Of a DNA stretch of 64,000 bases, positions 12,184 to 24,354 are shown in pieces. Each line of letters starts with the position of its first letter. The stretch's first letter is position 1. The stretch spans positions 21,820,401 to 21,884,400 of the forward strand of contig NC_049983.1 in assembly GCF_000003815.2 (NCBI RefSeq). Reading direction: 5' to 3'. This DNA is from Branchiostoma floridae (lineage: Eukaryota > Chordata > Leptocardii > Amphioxiformes > Branchiostomatidae). The position numbers and the translations under genes were made by a program. The notes under the pieces were generated by a model. The model was not told the DNA's origin, did no database searches, and saw only the letters and a list, made by a program, of their open reading frames with translations.

Positions 12184-13440
12184 GTGTGTGTCAAAATGGT
12201 TAACTTGAGAAGGCCTTGATGGATCATCTTTATACTTGGTACATGTATATATATGGGTAATGTAATATCATTAGGTCTTGATGACACCTCAAAATGATGA
12301 CATTTTGGGCCCCCTAGCAGCTTGTTATGACACTGCAGTGATATTTTGTGCTCTGGGTGTTCATGGGTTTGGGTTGGTAGGTTGTTGTTGAAAAAATGAG
12401 TACCCGTCTTTGGTTGGGGATGTAAAAGTTTGATACGGGTTCTAAAGTTGTATCACACAGGCTTCCTTTCAATGTTCTACCTTCCAATGCTCCACCTTCC
12501 GATGCCATGCCCTAGCCACAGTGGATAGCATCACACTGCCCCTACAGTCTCAGGCACTACCTTTACCTACCTTTTAGTCCCTTAGTTCTTAAGATAAGTC
12601 CTTTTGACTTGTTGTAAAACTCTGTATACCATGATGAACTATTTGTTCTTTTCTCCCAGTGCTACTACATTGGAGCAACTGAAGATGCTGCCACAGGGAT
12701 TGTGAATGAGGTGACCAAACCCATGTCCTGGAGGAAGCCTGTCAACAAAGTCTGTCATGCCCTCAAAAGCAAGGATGCTCAGATATGTGACCTGAAATAT
12801 GGTAAGTTTCATTACTGTTATCCCCTCACTTAATGGTCCACTGTTCATTGCACCTGTTGAAAATAACTAGGAGATTTCCCCGGTGCAATGAACCTGTAAT
12901 ACTGTGCATAGCATCTGTCTTCTCTGTCAAGACCAGCTAACCAGAATAGCTCTTCAGTGAGCTATACTGGATCGATAATAATTTACTGTTCTCCTTGGAG
13001 GAAGGGGCCAACCAGCCCTTGACAGCAAGAGTTTCTCGTGAGTTTACGTTCTGAAGTGATTGGTCATCAGTATTGATCCTGAAGAAGGCGACAGTGGTCG
13101 TTGAAAATTTTATCCTTGTATACCTTTGTGTTGGAAGAAAGTTTAGCATTGTAATATGATTACTACCAACACAGATGAGCTTCCATGATAACCAAGAGAT
13201 TGTGCAATACAGCCTTCATATTTACGTACAAAGTGTTCACAATATGTTTGCATTTTTGTCAATTTTCCAGAGAAAAGTATTGACTGGAAAACAGTGGACC
13301 TGAAGAAGCTGAGGGTGAAAGAGCTGAAGAAGATCCTGAACGACTGGGGAGAGGAATGCAAGGGCTGTGCCGAGAAAAGTGACTTTATAAAACTCATAGA
13401 AACGCTAAAACCCAAATACGTTCCTCATTCTGAATTGTAG
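10988..13440 (+). CDS. MANF: MANF/CDNF family neurotrophic factor
   Basis: ER-resident and secreted cytoprotective factor induced by ER stress. Four exons: 10988-11087, 11977-12101, 12660-12801, 13271-13440, 537 nt in total, 178 aa (family about 180). A hydrophobic signal peptide of about 24 residues opens with [15 protein letters not shown]. Eight cysteines follow in the family spacing: DC, VC, AC, FC, VC, IC and a CKGC pair. The N-terminal half is the saposin-like domain, the C-terminal half the SAP-like domain with CKGC. The tail ends in HSEL, a KDEL-like retention signal in place of the mammalian RTDL. The start is the only ATG giving a signal peptide. Invertebrates usually have one gene for the MANF/CDNF pair. 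Confidence 0.95.
12105..12350. repeat. Dispersed repeat with (GT)n core
   Basis: Begins with TTACCTTCACCAAGGAAG directly after the MANF exon 2 donor, runs through a (GT)n tract at about 12149-12191, and ends near TTTGGGCCCCCTAGCAGCTT. Related copies lie near 24300-24520, 26813-27000, 27125-27185 and 28140-28330. A non-autonomous family scattered through introns; class not determinable here. Confidence 0.6.
12845..12965. repeat. 3' part of a SINE (truncated copy)
   Basis: CCCGGTGCAATGAACCTGT followed by ATCTGTCTTCTCTGTCAAGA matches the 3' part of the longer element at 55110-55390. A 5'-truncated copy in MANF intron 3. Confidence 0.6.
13030..13160. mobile_element. Half copy of a fold-back element
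   Basis: The stretch with TTCTGAAGTGATTGGTCATC, GATCCTGAAGAAGGCGACAG and AAGTTTAGCATTG matches the right arm of the complete fold-back at 43600-43912. Only one arm is present. Confidence 0.65.
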
Positions 13441-15500
13441 AAATATAAGTACAGTACCAGGGAAGAGTGCAAGTTTTCACACTCGGGTTTTTGATCCCGA
13501 AACGGTTCGTTTTCAGCATATGTATTTTAAGGTAAAATTTTGACTTAGGGAAACTTTCATTTTTTTGACCAATGTTGTTAATGTCTCCTCCAGTGCTGTC
13601 TCCATCTCAAAGACCTGTCCCTCCGGCTTAGGACAGGAGTTTGCTTTCACCTCATCCATGCAAGATATCTGAACTGTAAGATATCTGAATGTTGAGGAAG
13701 ATCTATTTTCGTAGGCTTAAAATGACAGATTTAAGGAAAATTAATCTAAATTCATCTAAATTCAATTTGTTTGATCCCTGAGTTCGTACTTGCAAAATGT
13801 AAAAAAATATGACCGAAAAGACAGCAAAGCAAATTTTTTTTTATCCACAAAAAATTCCTTCAGCACTTGTCAAATTGCTCCTTGCAGGACGGTTGCAGTG
13901 TGGCTGCCGTCCTAGTGGAGTAGGGGTATATGAAGGCAGCGACTGTTTTTTCAATGTACATGGAACCATAAGAGTTGATGTTATACACACCCATACATAT
14001 CTAAAACCAAAGTTGTTCATTGAAAGTTGTGAGTCCTGTCATATTGTAAACTGAAGTTCCAACGTGAAAATGTGCCTTTTATACAAAAGTTGACTGTAGA
14101 GTGACTAATGGCTATTGTCAGTAGAACACTGTATTTTTGCTCACAAAGGAGAGGTTAAGCTTTGCCTGGTTTTGACGTGTTTCGTCAAGCTTTAATTCTA
14201 TTTTGGCTGTTTTTTCTTAATGTTGCCAAGCCATAAAGAAAAACCGACAAAATAGAACGTGCAACAGAAACGCTTAAAAGTGTCCGAAACCATCCAAAGC
14301 CTAACCTCTGCTTGAAGAGTAATGTTTTTCGTGTAATATTTCCCCTCCCCCACTCTCCATTTTCCATGGATGCACAAAAAGGAATAAAAGCTGTTCAATA
14401 TTGTTGAGGTTTGTGACACATACAAGTCTGATTTTTCTTGCGAATACTAGTAGTTTCATTGTTTTGGTGGGTCATAGGATGGAAATTCCTTCTTGCACAA
14501 CCAGAACAATTCTCTTTCCTTCCAACCTTCTGGCAAGTTTGTATGCTTGGTATGCAGAAGTTTGTGACAGTGGCACGGAAATTGTGCATTTCATTGCACC
14601 AAGAATTACTCCATAGACTTCAACAGGGACACTCTGTTACATAGTATGTTCTTCTGTTTCGACTTTATTCCCATTCTGTTGCATGTACATACTGGAAGCA
14701 TGGCAACATCATAAGTACATTTATTACAAATGTTCATGCAATGTGATGTGTACATGTAACCATGTCGGACAACTCTCTCCATACATTTGCATGATGATAT
14801 ACAACATGAGTATATTATTATAAACAAAACGTCTGTTATTGTGCAGCATCGCAAAGTTATTGGCACGAGTCCTACAAAATTGGACTTTGACATGCGAAAT
14901 GAAAGATTATAAATGGTTACTTAGACAGGGTCATACAGCCGCTCATTGCTCAAATCTGGAACACTTGATTCTAGCTGTCACCGAGAATTCACCTGTAGAG
15001 TTCACTACAAAAATTATATACATGATGTTTTCACTCCTAACATATCTGCCTAGATGAATTTTTTTTACAATTGCTGACTTGTGACTTTATGTTCACTCAA
15101 ACCAGTGCTGACAACGTGTTATTCACAACCAAACCGAACAACAATAAGCATGATCACAGTTCTGAGTATGCGCGGTTACAGGAATTGTGAGTAAAAGGTC
15201 AAAGGGTAAGGCGCCTCACTTGTAAAACAGTTCTCGTCTTGTTTTAATTCAACATGTCAACTGATGGAAGCATTCGAGTACGATTTCATACGCACCTATA
15301 CACATACAGTAAGACGATGCGTTTGATTCACATAACAATGTCCAGATGTGATTTGTTCATGTCTCAGGGGCCTTGACCTTTGACATATCACCCACAATTC
15401 CTGTCACTACACATACATACCCTGATGTGTGATACAGCTTAAACTTGAGCCTCAATGTGACGTACTCGACAAACTTTCCTGTCAGGAAAAATGACTCTAT
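13441..15500. other. Intergenic: MANF 3' UTR and repeats
   Basis: No supported gene. A possible polyadenylation signal, GGAATAAAAG, sits near 14380. A small fold-back near 14200-14256 (CTATTTTGGCTGTTTTTTC against its reverse) ends with CCTCTGCTTGAAGAG at about 14305. That end is shared with the element at 27747-27878. The remainder shows nothing recognisable. Confidence 0.45.
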
Positions 15501-18500
15501 TTACACATGTACAGTGGCGATGTCGCCCAGAGGAATGATGCCTTTGTTGCGATAGAAGGTGTCCTGCACGATCCGGCTCCGGCCAAACTGAGGGGCCTTC
15601 ATCTCGGAGACGACCTCGTTCAGCTTCCAGCCGTACTCCCAGGCGCTGGTCAGCGGGTACTCATACTTGTCTTCGGGTCTCTGCAGCTTCCGCACTGACA
15701 AGTACTGGTACCTGTGCAGACATATCAGGTCACGTTAGACACTTTGGAAGGCAAAATAATGACACTTTTTTAGCTCACGAGTCAGGGGATGTTAAAGCCA
15801 CGCAACTCCAGAAGATAGTGGTTCTGGTTCTGCGAATGATTTTTCTGAAGCCCAAAGTCCACTTTCTTTTGTTGGAAATCACGGTTTAATTTATTCAAAA
15901 TGACTTTCATCAACATAAATGAACTTTCAAGCTAGACAATCAAAATAATGTCTATTGCATATCCTTGCCCAACATGGGCTACAATGTTAAATGCATGGAG
16001 TTAGATAACTAAAGTAAAAGTCTACAGAGACAAGAGATGTACAAGAGGATCGTAATTGTTCAACTTTTTCTGACATTCCAGCCTTAGCTGACAGCAAAAG
16101 AAAGACAATCAAAAAGCATGGCTGTCAAATCTTCCAACCTAACATCTGCTTGGGGATGAGAAACGCTTGAGCAACCATGACCAGATATGACTTGGCAGAC
16201 TTCGAGGCTCGCAGTTTTTCACATCTACCAGGTTCTCTGAAAAACGATCTTAAAGCGGTATTTGATAGAGACCCTGGCTGCCAGGGCTCATGTTGAAAAT
16301 CGCGAATCAGTGCTCCCCGCAAAAAAAATATGAATGCCGGCGCTCCTGAAGTCTACCGCGGAAGGAGGCCACCTTTTCGGGTCAGGCTTTTTACCGGAAA
16401 ACAGAGGAAAACACAGTTAAACACCGGAAAACACATGAAGAAGTGTATAATCTACTGAAATACAGTATGTTTTGATGAGTAAACATGACAGGTCGCTATG
16501 TTTTGCCACAGAATAATCTACATATGGCCCTGGAATGAAGAAATCGTCAGAAAATGCATGAGACGACGGGCCGGACCGCCGCCACCCGGCGGCCATGTTT
16601 GTTTTCATTGCAGAATACATGTTTGTTTAGCGGGGTCTGATACTTTCACAACAAGACAGCTGACATCTACCGAACTTCAGTGCAAAAATCCGTTATATAT
16701 TGGCATAAATATAATATATCTGAATCTACTCGGATTGTGATAAGAATCTGTTTTCTGCTTCTTCTAGCCGTCAACGTTACATCTTACATAATTTTGCACA
16801 ATCAGCACGTCCAGTCCGCCGGGTGTAGTCTTATGCATTTTCTGACGATTTCTTCATTCCAGGGCCATATGTAGATTATTCTGTGGCAAAACATAGCGAC
16901 CCGTCATGTTTACTCATCAAAACATACTGTATTTCAGTAGATTATACACTTCTTCGTGTGTTTTCCGGTGTTTAACTGTGTTTTCCGGTAAAAAGGCTGA
17001 CCGCACCTTTTCGGTCACAGTAAGTTACCGTGACGCGTGTCGATCCCATACCGGACAGGTTTTGTTTTTGCGGGGAGTTTCAAGCTTTGATCAACGAAGC
17101 GTCCAACCTGGTATTTTCATTCTTGACATAACTGACGGGTCCGACTTGATAGCGAAATACAACGGAAACTTTTGAAAAACAGCGAAGACAAAAGTTACGT
17201 CAGGGTTTCATGGTCTATTTTGTCTTTGATGCTTGCGTTTTGCGCTTTCTTTTCCTTTTCTCTTGATTCTTCCATTTGTTTTGTTGTCAGATTTGTCTAA
17301 TATATACACTAATATGTACACTGGTTTGAGTAAAATCCTAAATTCCAGCGGACACGTTGCGTGCGAAGGTCGTACAAAGCTATAGAAATCAACACCCAAT
17401 CCACAGTTCCATCGACATGTTCTTTAGAAAACAAGACTTCACTGTACATTTGTATAAAGCGACATGCACAGGAGGTCTATGAGAGATGTTTGGCAACATT
17501 TCATCGGATTTGTCATTGGACAAAACAACTATGTACGGGGTATTATCCTGATTTTGATACCAGACGCTTACTTCCAATCCATTGTTGCAGAAGTTGCCAA
17601 ACGAAGTAGCACAGATCTAGTTTCTTTCCTGTATCACTTCGTTCCATGCATCCAAATCAGTGTTGCTGCCAGGGCTGGCCATTGTATTATTTTGTTACAA
17701 TTCAATAAAAAAATGACGACTTCCGTCGACGTACTGTTACGTTCCCAGTGTATGATAATTAATTAATACATGGCAGCTTCATTTAGTATGAAGTCTAAGT
17801 GGTCAGGAACGTTGGACAAATGATTGAAAACGCAGAACATTGTTTACCAAACAACACATTCTTTATGTTTGACAAGGTGTAAGTTTACTCTACTGAATTT
17901 GTGTTCACGTAGCAAAAGGGGCGTTCTATGGCATTAGTATCTGTCTTCCAGTGTTTTTTTAATTGCATTTTCTCATGTTGTAGTTTCTTTGTATCACTTG
18001 GAGTTGGAGTATGGTTTCAATTTTTGGGAGGAAACGAGAGAAACAGATGTTATCCAAGCAATCAAGCCAGTGTGGCCTAATCACGGCAACAAAAAAAAAA
18101 ATCATTAGACGCCGACCACGAGGCTTAGTGGCACTGGTGTTTATATAACCGTGGGAACAACGTGAAAGAACGTTTAAATGAAGGTGGGATTGGATCACAT
18201 TCTTTTTACCCTCCGGAAAACTTGTTACCCTTCATCACCATCATCATGAAGTTTGCGACATAAAACCCTGCTGGTTGTGTTGTGCTGAAGATCAATTGAA
18301 TCCTGTCATTTCATTCTGTAACTTATCATCAATAATGTATCATCAATGTTAAACTTTAACCAGCTGATTTGATTCCCACTTCAGCCTTTTCTTTATCACG
18401 CCCAACCACGCCTTTATATTTCGTATTTTACCTTTGGAAAGGGGGTACTAGTATTTTGATGATGGCGATTACTTCAAGTACTTAAGTACGACATCGTTAC

Positions 18501-19263
18501 TTTTTTTGGGGAACCATGTAGAATTCCCGTTAGAGTAAAACAGAAAGATGGGAGGGCAACAAAAGACCTGGAAGAGCTTTAACAGTTCTGTGGGACTTGA
18601 GTGGAGTTAGGGTACGCCTGTGAGGGATCCAGAAGGTAGGGACTGGAAATAAGAGAGTGGCAGACGGTGGTGGTCCGCATTTTGCGGCGACGAAGATCGA
18701 ATTCCGTAAAGAACAGGTATGACTTGAACAGATATGATTAAGTCTTCTACTGCTTATCACCTATTGCAGCGGTGGCAGTGTGTAACCGTTATGGTGTGAT
18801 TTGGACAAATAAAACATGGGGAAATAAAGGTAAAGACGCCAAGGAAAATACAAGATTGATCTGTGTGCAAAAGACAAAATCAAAGGTCTTAAAGGTCTCA
18901 CCTCCCAGTGCCCTCCTTGCTGAACCCGTCATACAACAGTTTCCGTGTGTGTGTGGACACCGGCCGCATCTCTACCAGCAAGGCGTTCGGGTCGCTCGCC
19001 TTCTCCAGCAGAAAGTCGGACGCCTTCTCCTTCTTTTTACCGTACCAGGGAACCTGACGTTTGGTAATAGCGGGTAGAGCACTCTGGCTCTTGGTTGCTT
19101 CAGGCGCGGCCACCTCCCGGCGAGGTCGGTTGAGCGAGCTCCTGGCCCGGTTGAAGTCCTTGCTGTATTTCTCCAGCCAGTGGAGACGCACGTAAGCCTC
19201 CTTTTTGATGGACTCCTTCCAGAAGTTCTGGCGCTGAGTGTCCATGTTCAGTTCGCGCACCAT
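15501..19263 (-). CDS. SPMIP1/ATP6V1FNB-like microtubule inner protein, two exons
   Basis: Exons 18902-19263 and 15501-15711 join in phase to 190 aa. The protein begins MVRELNMDTQRQNFWKESI and is basic and helical. It contains LLVEMRPVSTHTRKLLYDGF, then KYEYPLTSAWEYGWKLNEV and a C-terminal SRIVQDTFYRNKGI. This order, an NFWKE..KEA start and a late YPLTS.WEYGW motif, is what I recall for the vertebrate sperm microtubule inner protein SPMIP1 (ATP6V1FNB), a structural protein of flagellar doublets. That match is from memory and not certain; other small ciliary inner proteins have similar composition. No signal peptide or membrane segment. The 3.2-kb intron contains a fold-back transposon. The start faces the C1orf74-like gene. 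Confidence 0.6.
16313..17077. mobile_element. 0.77-kb fold-back transposon (MITE-like)
   Basis: CTCCCCGCAAAAA at 16313 is mirrored at 17065-17077. The inner arms, about 16381-16556 and 16835-17000, are near-perfect reverse complements: ATAATCTACATATGGCCCTG on the left and CAGGGCCATATGTAGATTAT on the right. The central loop is about 280 bp. No coding sequence for a transposase. It lies inside the intron of the SPMIP1-like gene. Confidence 0.85.
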
Positions 19264-19442
19264 TTTGTCGAAGTATTAGAGCCGGTCCGGCAAATACACT
19301 TGTGTAAACTACAGGCCACTTGCCGAGGGTACTAGTGAACAGGTGTTGTGTTGTGTGGCCGTATCGATAGCTTCACCTGTGTTACCATAGTGACGGACGC
19401 CACGGAACTATGGGTAGAGAGGTCAAATGAGGTCGAACCAAG
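19264..19442. promoter_or_regulatory. Divergent promoter between SPMIP1-like and C1orf74-like genes
   Basis: Only 179 bp separate the two opposite start codons, implying a shared bidirectional promoter. AAGATGGCCGC begins at 19440 and covers the downstream start codon, the same YY1-type motif seen at HSPA14 and near EXOC3. No TATA box was noticed. Confidence 0.5.
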
Positions 19443-20273
19443 ATGGCCGCCGAACCTTCTCTTCTCACCCGTTGGCGGCAAGTTTTGTGCAACGTTTTCG
19501 GCAAGAAGTCGGCTAAATACGCGGCAGATTTGATGTGTGACGTTTTATCCGTGGACAGAGGTTTAAAACCTGCGTTCCTGGTTGATTATGGCGGCTTGGG
19601 TTGCTCGAAAATGACAGTTTTTACCGAGGAGTTGCTACGTTCGGAACTGGTACAGCACAGACTTGCCGTTCTGACGGTGGGTTCTGACGTGTTGGTGCTC
19701 AATGCAGACGCCAGCGTGACGCATTTACAGTCCGTGCAGTCTGACTGGGACAGATTCGTGGTGGACGTGACCCTCGGGCTACCAGAACCAAAACCAGCGA
19801 CGGGATTCTGCACCCAGACTGTGCGGGACTGTGCACGGGATGTGGCGAAGTGCATTGCCACCATGCGGAAAATGTCGGTACTGCAGAGCGATATTGCACT
19901 CCAAGAAAATTGGAATATTTCCACTCTGTTCGGACTCCTTGTGGGGTACCCCGTCCTGTATTGGTATGACCCCACACAGCATGACACGTGCCTGTCTATG
20001 GTACCATTGCTAGTTTATAACGTTTATGCGTGTTTGGACTTGAATACAGCACCGCCTTTGGGTGAGAAATCCGTAAGCAACTGTCCAGAACAAAGAAATC
20101 ATCACAAGCACAAACTGTACTCATTCAGTGTTCCTAAGAATGTAAAGCAAGACTTCAGCAAACAGATTGACCGCTGGTTTGAGAGGGTGCAGGAACTCTT
20201 CGCCCTCCAGGACTTGTTCTGTTGTTTGGAGATGACATGTAGTGAGATGACACTCCCAACTGTAGCATTGTGA
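19443..20273 (+). CDS. C1orf74-like (UPF0739 family) protein
   Basis: Intact single-exon frame of 276 aa, the length and intronless coding structure expected for UPF0739 proteins. Recognisable pieces are LKPAFLVDYGGL near residue 45, NWNISTLFGLLVGYPVLYW near 155, CLSMVPLLVYNV near 180, LYSFSVPKNV near 215, and the ending MTLPTVAL. Function of the family is unknown. No signal peptide or clear membrane span; several Cys residues near the C-terminus (LFCCLEMTC). A tRNA-derived SINE begins essentially at the stop codon. Start choice is fixed by the first in-frame ATG, which overlaps an AAGATGGCCGC element. Confidence 0.75.
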   Translation: MAAEPSLLTRWRQVLCNVFGKKSAKYAADLMCDVLSVDRGLKPAFLVDYGGLGCSKMTVFTEELLRSELVQHRLAVLTVGSDVLVLNADASVTHLQSVQSDWDRFVVDVTLGLPEPKPATGFCTQTVRDCARDVAKCIATMRKMSVLQSDIALQENWNISTLFGLLVGYPVLYWYDPTQHDTCLSMVPLLVYNVYACLDLNTAPPLGEKSVSNCPEQRNHHKHKLYSFSVPKNVKQDFSKQIDRWFERVQELFALQDLFCCLEMTCSEMTLPTVAL

Positions 20274-20340
20274 GCCATGGTGCGGAGGTCCTGGGTTCGA
20301 ATCCTACAATGTCACCAATGTTGTGCCCTTGGGAAACACT
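20262..20340 (+). repeat. tRNA-derived SINE copy
   Basis: GTCCTGGGTTCGAATCC contains a clear RNA polymerase III B box (GGTTCGAATCC), preceded by an A-box-like GTGAGCCATGGTG. Starts at the stop codon of the C1orf74-like gene. A second copy is at about 20600-20720. Confidence 0.6.
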
Positions 20341-20599
20341 AACACTTGGGTTGCACTAAACACAAATTTTCTTACTCCACTTATGTAGCATTTTGAGTCA
20401 TGGTGGGGAGTAGTTTCTATGAGACTGACAACGCCAGATGTTATAGGGAGAATGATTTGCAAAGGGAGTTTTGCTACCAGATGAGCTGCCGGCCATGCAG
20501 CCGGAGGGGGCACATTAACCTTAGTGTTGACTGATTCCCCTGGCCGATTTCCTGATTTTTTTTTTTTTTCAGAATTCTACTATCCCCGAACCCCCATAG

Positions 20600-20740
20600 G
20601 ATGGCCAGGTGGAGGCTAGCGCGTATAGCGGGGAGGTCCTGGGTTCGAATACTGCAATGCCCTTAGGAAACTTGGCACTTTACACAAATTTTCTCGCTAC
20701 ACTCAGGTGAAAATGAGTACCTAGCTTCAGTTAGGGATGT
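20600..20740 (+). repeat. tRNA-derived SINE copy
   Basis: GGCCAGGTGGAGGCTAGCG followed by GGTCCTGGGTTCGAATACTG repeats the layout of the element at 20262. The tail includes CACTCAGGTGAAAATGAGTA. Confidence 0.6.
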
Positions 20741-23056
20741 CCCTTGGACAGGGTGTTAAACAGAGGTCCCGTGTTTGAGGAGAGACAAATCTTGAGCACG
20801 CTTAAGAACCCGCCACACTCAAAAAGAGTAGGGGGTCCATCCTGGTTCGTGTGGATCAAACCTTACAGTTGGTATATAGGGTACAATATATATAATTCAC
20901 ATTTCTTAGGCCATGGGGCCTTGCTACATGTCTACTAGTACAGACCGTACTTTCAAGTGAATATATAAAGTCAGATTATCTTATTATTATAGGGTACAAA
21001 ATCTTCAACACATTGAAGTTGGTAGCCTCAAAAACAAAGAAGAAGAGATATCAATTATTTGTTTTTATTTATTTATTGAATATGCATCTTTTGTCACAAG
21101 TAACTTCAACTGTACTTCCTGTAATATTACACTTACACTTACACTAGGTATAAACTTCTTTGTGACCAAAGACAGGTAAATCCTACCACAAAGCAGAAAA
21201 TTTATCACTGGAAAAGATACAATTGAAAACTAATATGGCATTGAAATTATGGCCATCTTGATAAATATGAGATTGTCTTGTGAGACTGAGGGCAAAAGGC
21301 ACAAGATTGTTCTGTTCTGACTGAAATGCAATAAACATTGTCAACTTTTCACCAGTTCATCATTGTTTTTGTCTTTTTTTTTTCATTTTTGAAGAGCACA
21401 TGTTACTCAAGTTGTCAAATAGTTCAGGTGCGGGTGTAGGCTCTAACCGTGGTTGTTTGGAGTTGGACAGTCGAAAATGTTGGCCTGTCCAAGTTTTCTC
21501 TCCCTTGAACTTTCCTGCCACCCCCTCTGGAGCCCTTATCCAGACTCTCTGTCTGACCTACTGCTGCCCACCAAGTCCCAGAACCAGGGCTGGTTCACTA
21601 CCCTTTTTTGGAGGGGTGGTGGTGTGGGGGAGGATATATGGATACCATACTAACTGCATTTTTCACTATAGCAACTACTCTAAGCTTACAACAATGACAG
21701 TTCCGCTTTGACCCAGAATTACCTATACCAACACAGATGAAGTTTCAAGTTATCATTAAAAATATTGGATACGGCATGTGACAGCACAAAAATGCGACTC
21801 AAACCCCCAATTTTCAGACGTTGTTCGTGTGACAAGGTATTTCAGGGTGAAGGCGTAATGGTACCGACTCCCTGGTGACCTGCCCTTTGATGGGACAATT
21901 GCACGCCTTTCTTGATGCAACGGAATTATGTTATGTTGGGGGTAAAATTATGGCCTTTTTTCTTGTAATCAAGATCCCAATGTTGCCGTAAAAATACATT
22001 CAGCGTTTCCACAGATGCGTGCAGCCGTTGGGATGTCCCTGTGACTCAACTGGTTCTAATTTCTCTCTCTCTCTCTCTGTGTGTCTGTCTCTGTCTCTCT
22101 GTCTATCGCTCTCTCTATCGCTCTCTCTTTCGCTCTCTCTCTCTCTCTGAAGGGACGTCTCCATTGGCATTTGCAATTGCTGTGACTATACAAGTAAATC
22201 ATGTTTAAACAAACTTCCAACAAAAAAAAGTTGAGAAAGACTAATTATGTGCAATGTAAACTGTATAAAACTACGTCAGAAAACACTGTCTACCATGCAG
22301 CTACAAAATGCTGGTTCCATCTTACTGCTGGTCCCATCACAGTTCTTAAATCATTCATGACGATACGATACCTGTAATTTCAACCAATTCTGCAATTAAC
22401 TTGTTACCGACTACCTACCTCCTCGAACCATACGGTTGACACGACTGGAGACAAAAGTGCTGGAAGTCGGACAGCCATCAACAGCAGGTAACGTTATGCA
22501 CTCCTTTAACTGGCTTCGGTATTGCCTGCTTCTTGTTGTTCTATGATAAACTTCTTTTGGTGTGCTAGAGGCGACCATGGTCCCCCACCCTCCTGATGAG
22601 GATGGGACTAGGTGAGGTGAGGTGTGCCAGACGATTTCTTTGACGTATGTACACTGAAAGTTGACGGCTGTTGGGGCTGTATACTCCTGGGTTCGGCTCC
22701 GACTGTGTTTTGTTTTCGTTATTTACGTGTTTTTGTCAGGCTTTCTATCTCATTTCTATGCTTTCCTCCGTCGGACACAAAGAAAGCGGGACAAAATAGA
22801 GCTGCCTGAAAAGTGAAACAACTAAAACACGAAAAAAAAACAGCCGGAGCCGACCCTCTCTACTTGAAGAATATATCTCATTAGCTTTATTTGTAGGGTG
22901 CGCTTGGCTTGTCTAAACCAGCTTTGTCTGGTTGTAATATTACGCAAACGTGTTCATCGATGACCCTATATCCTTACACTGCTCTTGAAGCTTGAGGTTG
23001 ATTTTGAGACGACAGTCTCGTGTGTATTTGTGTATTTACAGATCTACCTGTACAAC
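20741..23056. other. Intergenic, repeats only
   Basis: No supported gene. Contents: A/T-rich sequence, a CT/GT-rich simple-sequence tract at about 22062-22152, and an imperfect fold-back at about 22690-22865. The fold-back pairs TTCGGCTCCGACTG with CAGCCGGAGCCGA and ends CTACTTGAAGAATA, resembling the end of the element at 27747-27878. The promoter of the lectin-kringle-channel gene should lie near its right edge, but no core element stands out. Confidence 0.4.
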
Positions 23057-24306
23057 ATGTTTACCCTGCTGTTGATATCAGCTATCATAGCAACAGCATC
23101 TACCAACCTACCCAGCTGGTGGTGAGTTTATCCTACTCTTGGTATCTGCGCACTAAACCGAACCGACACTAGCCTTTAAGTGACCGATCCAGCTGAATAT
23201 GCACACTGTCCAGGCAGCTAAAGTCAGGAGTAACCAGACTGATGCGCATGGCAGAAGAAAATCGGATCCTGGGAAAAGAACTCTGCAACAGACCTGAGTC
23301 AGCTTACAGATGTGCCCTGTGTCGCAGAGACTGTCATTCTCGTATAGGACTGTTTAGCCACAGTCGTAGCTGTAGGGCTGATAGCAATTAGGATTTTACC
23401 TTGGTAAATATTGACCGAAGGAGGCCATATATATATATATAGCCTTTAACGCAAACTATGCTCCAAGCAACGGTCGTTGGGAAAATCGTAACCTTTTCCT
23501 CATATGCCGTATTTTTCTGTAAGCTGGAGCGTGAGACCCACCAAAGTATATCAACTTACTGATATGATAAGTCTAAAAACAAACAAACAAACAAACATAC
23601 AAGGTCGTCATATTATTTACTGTTGCAATAATGATTGTTCTTGTGTTTTGTTGCAGCGAATACAACGACTACTGGGTAAATACACTTTTCTCCGGTAAGT
23701 GATTGTAGACCACTTTTCATAACTGATTCACGATCATCTAAAACGTTTTAGAGGGTGAAGTTAACAACAAACATGTACATATACGTAGCTCTTATGTATA
23801 TGAAGTTTAGTATTTGTTATTTCAAGCGTCTCTGTTTGCTTGTTATGCAATGTTTGTTATTCGATGTTGATATATATATATGTCTTGGGTTCCCCTTAAC
23901 AACTAAATGAAAGCAAACAAACAAACAATATGTTGTGCTGTTGTACCAATTTCTTAAATTCAACAAAACAGCAAATGGCATCGTGGTGTAATCTATGATT
24001 TCTTGGTGTCCTATCTAGGCTGCCCAGCGAACCCGCTAAGCTACTGCTGGCGTCCCGAGGCGCAGGGATGCATCAGAGTGTACCGGTCTCATCAGACCGC
24101 GGCAGGTGCGCGGGGTTTGTGTGCTCGGGACGAGGCGCGTCTGGTCTCCATCCACACCGCTCCCGCCAGGCGGTACATAGAGGCGCTCATCTGTGAGGAT
24201 TCGTGGATCGGGCTGACCGCAAACAGGGCGAGTAAACTTTTGTTCTTCAGAATGCCTTTTGATCCAATGCGATTAACTCCATGAAAAATAGTTTTTGGCG
24301 TGACTC

Positions 24307-24354
<48 letters not shown>

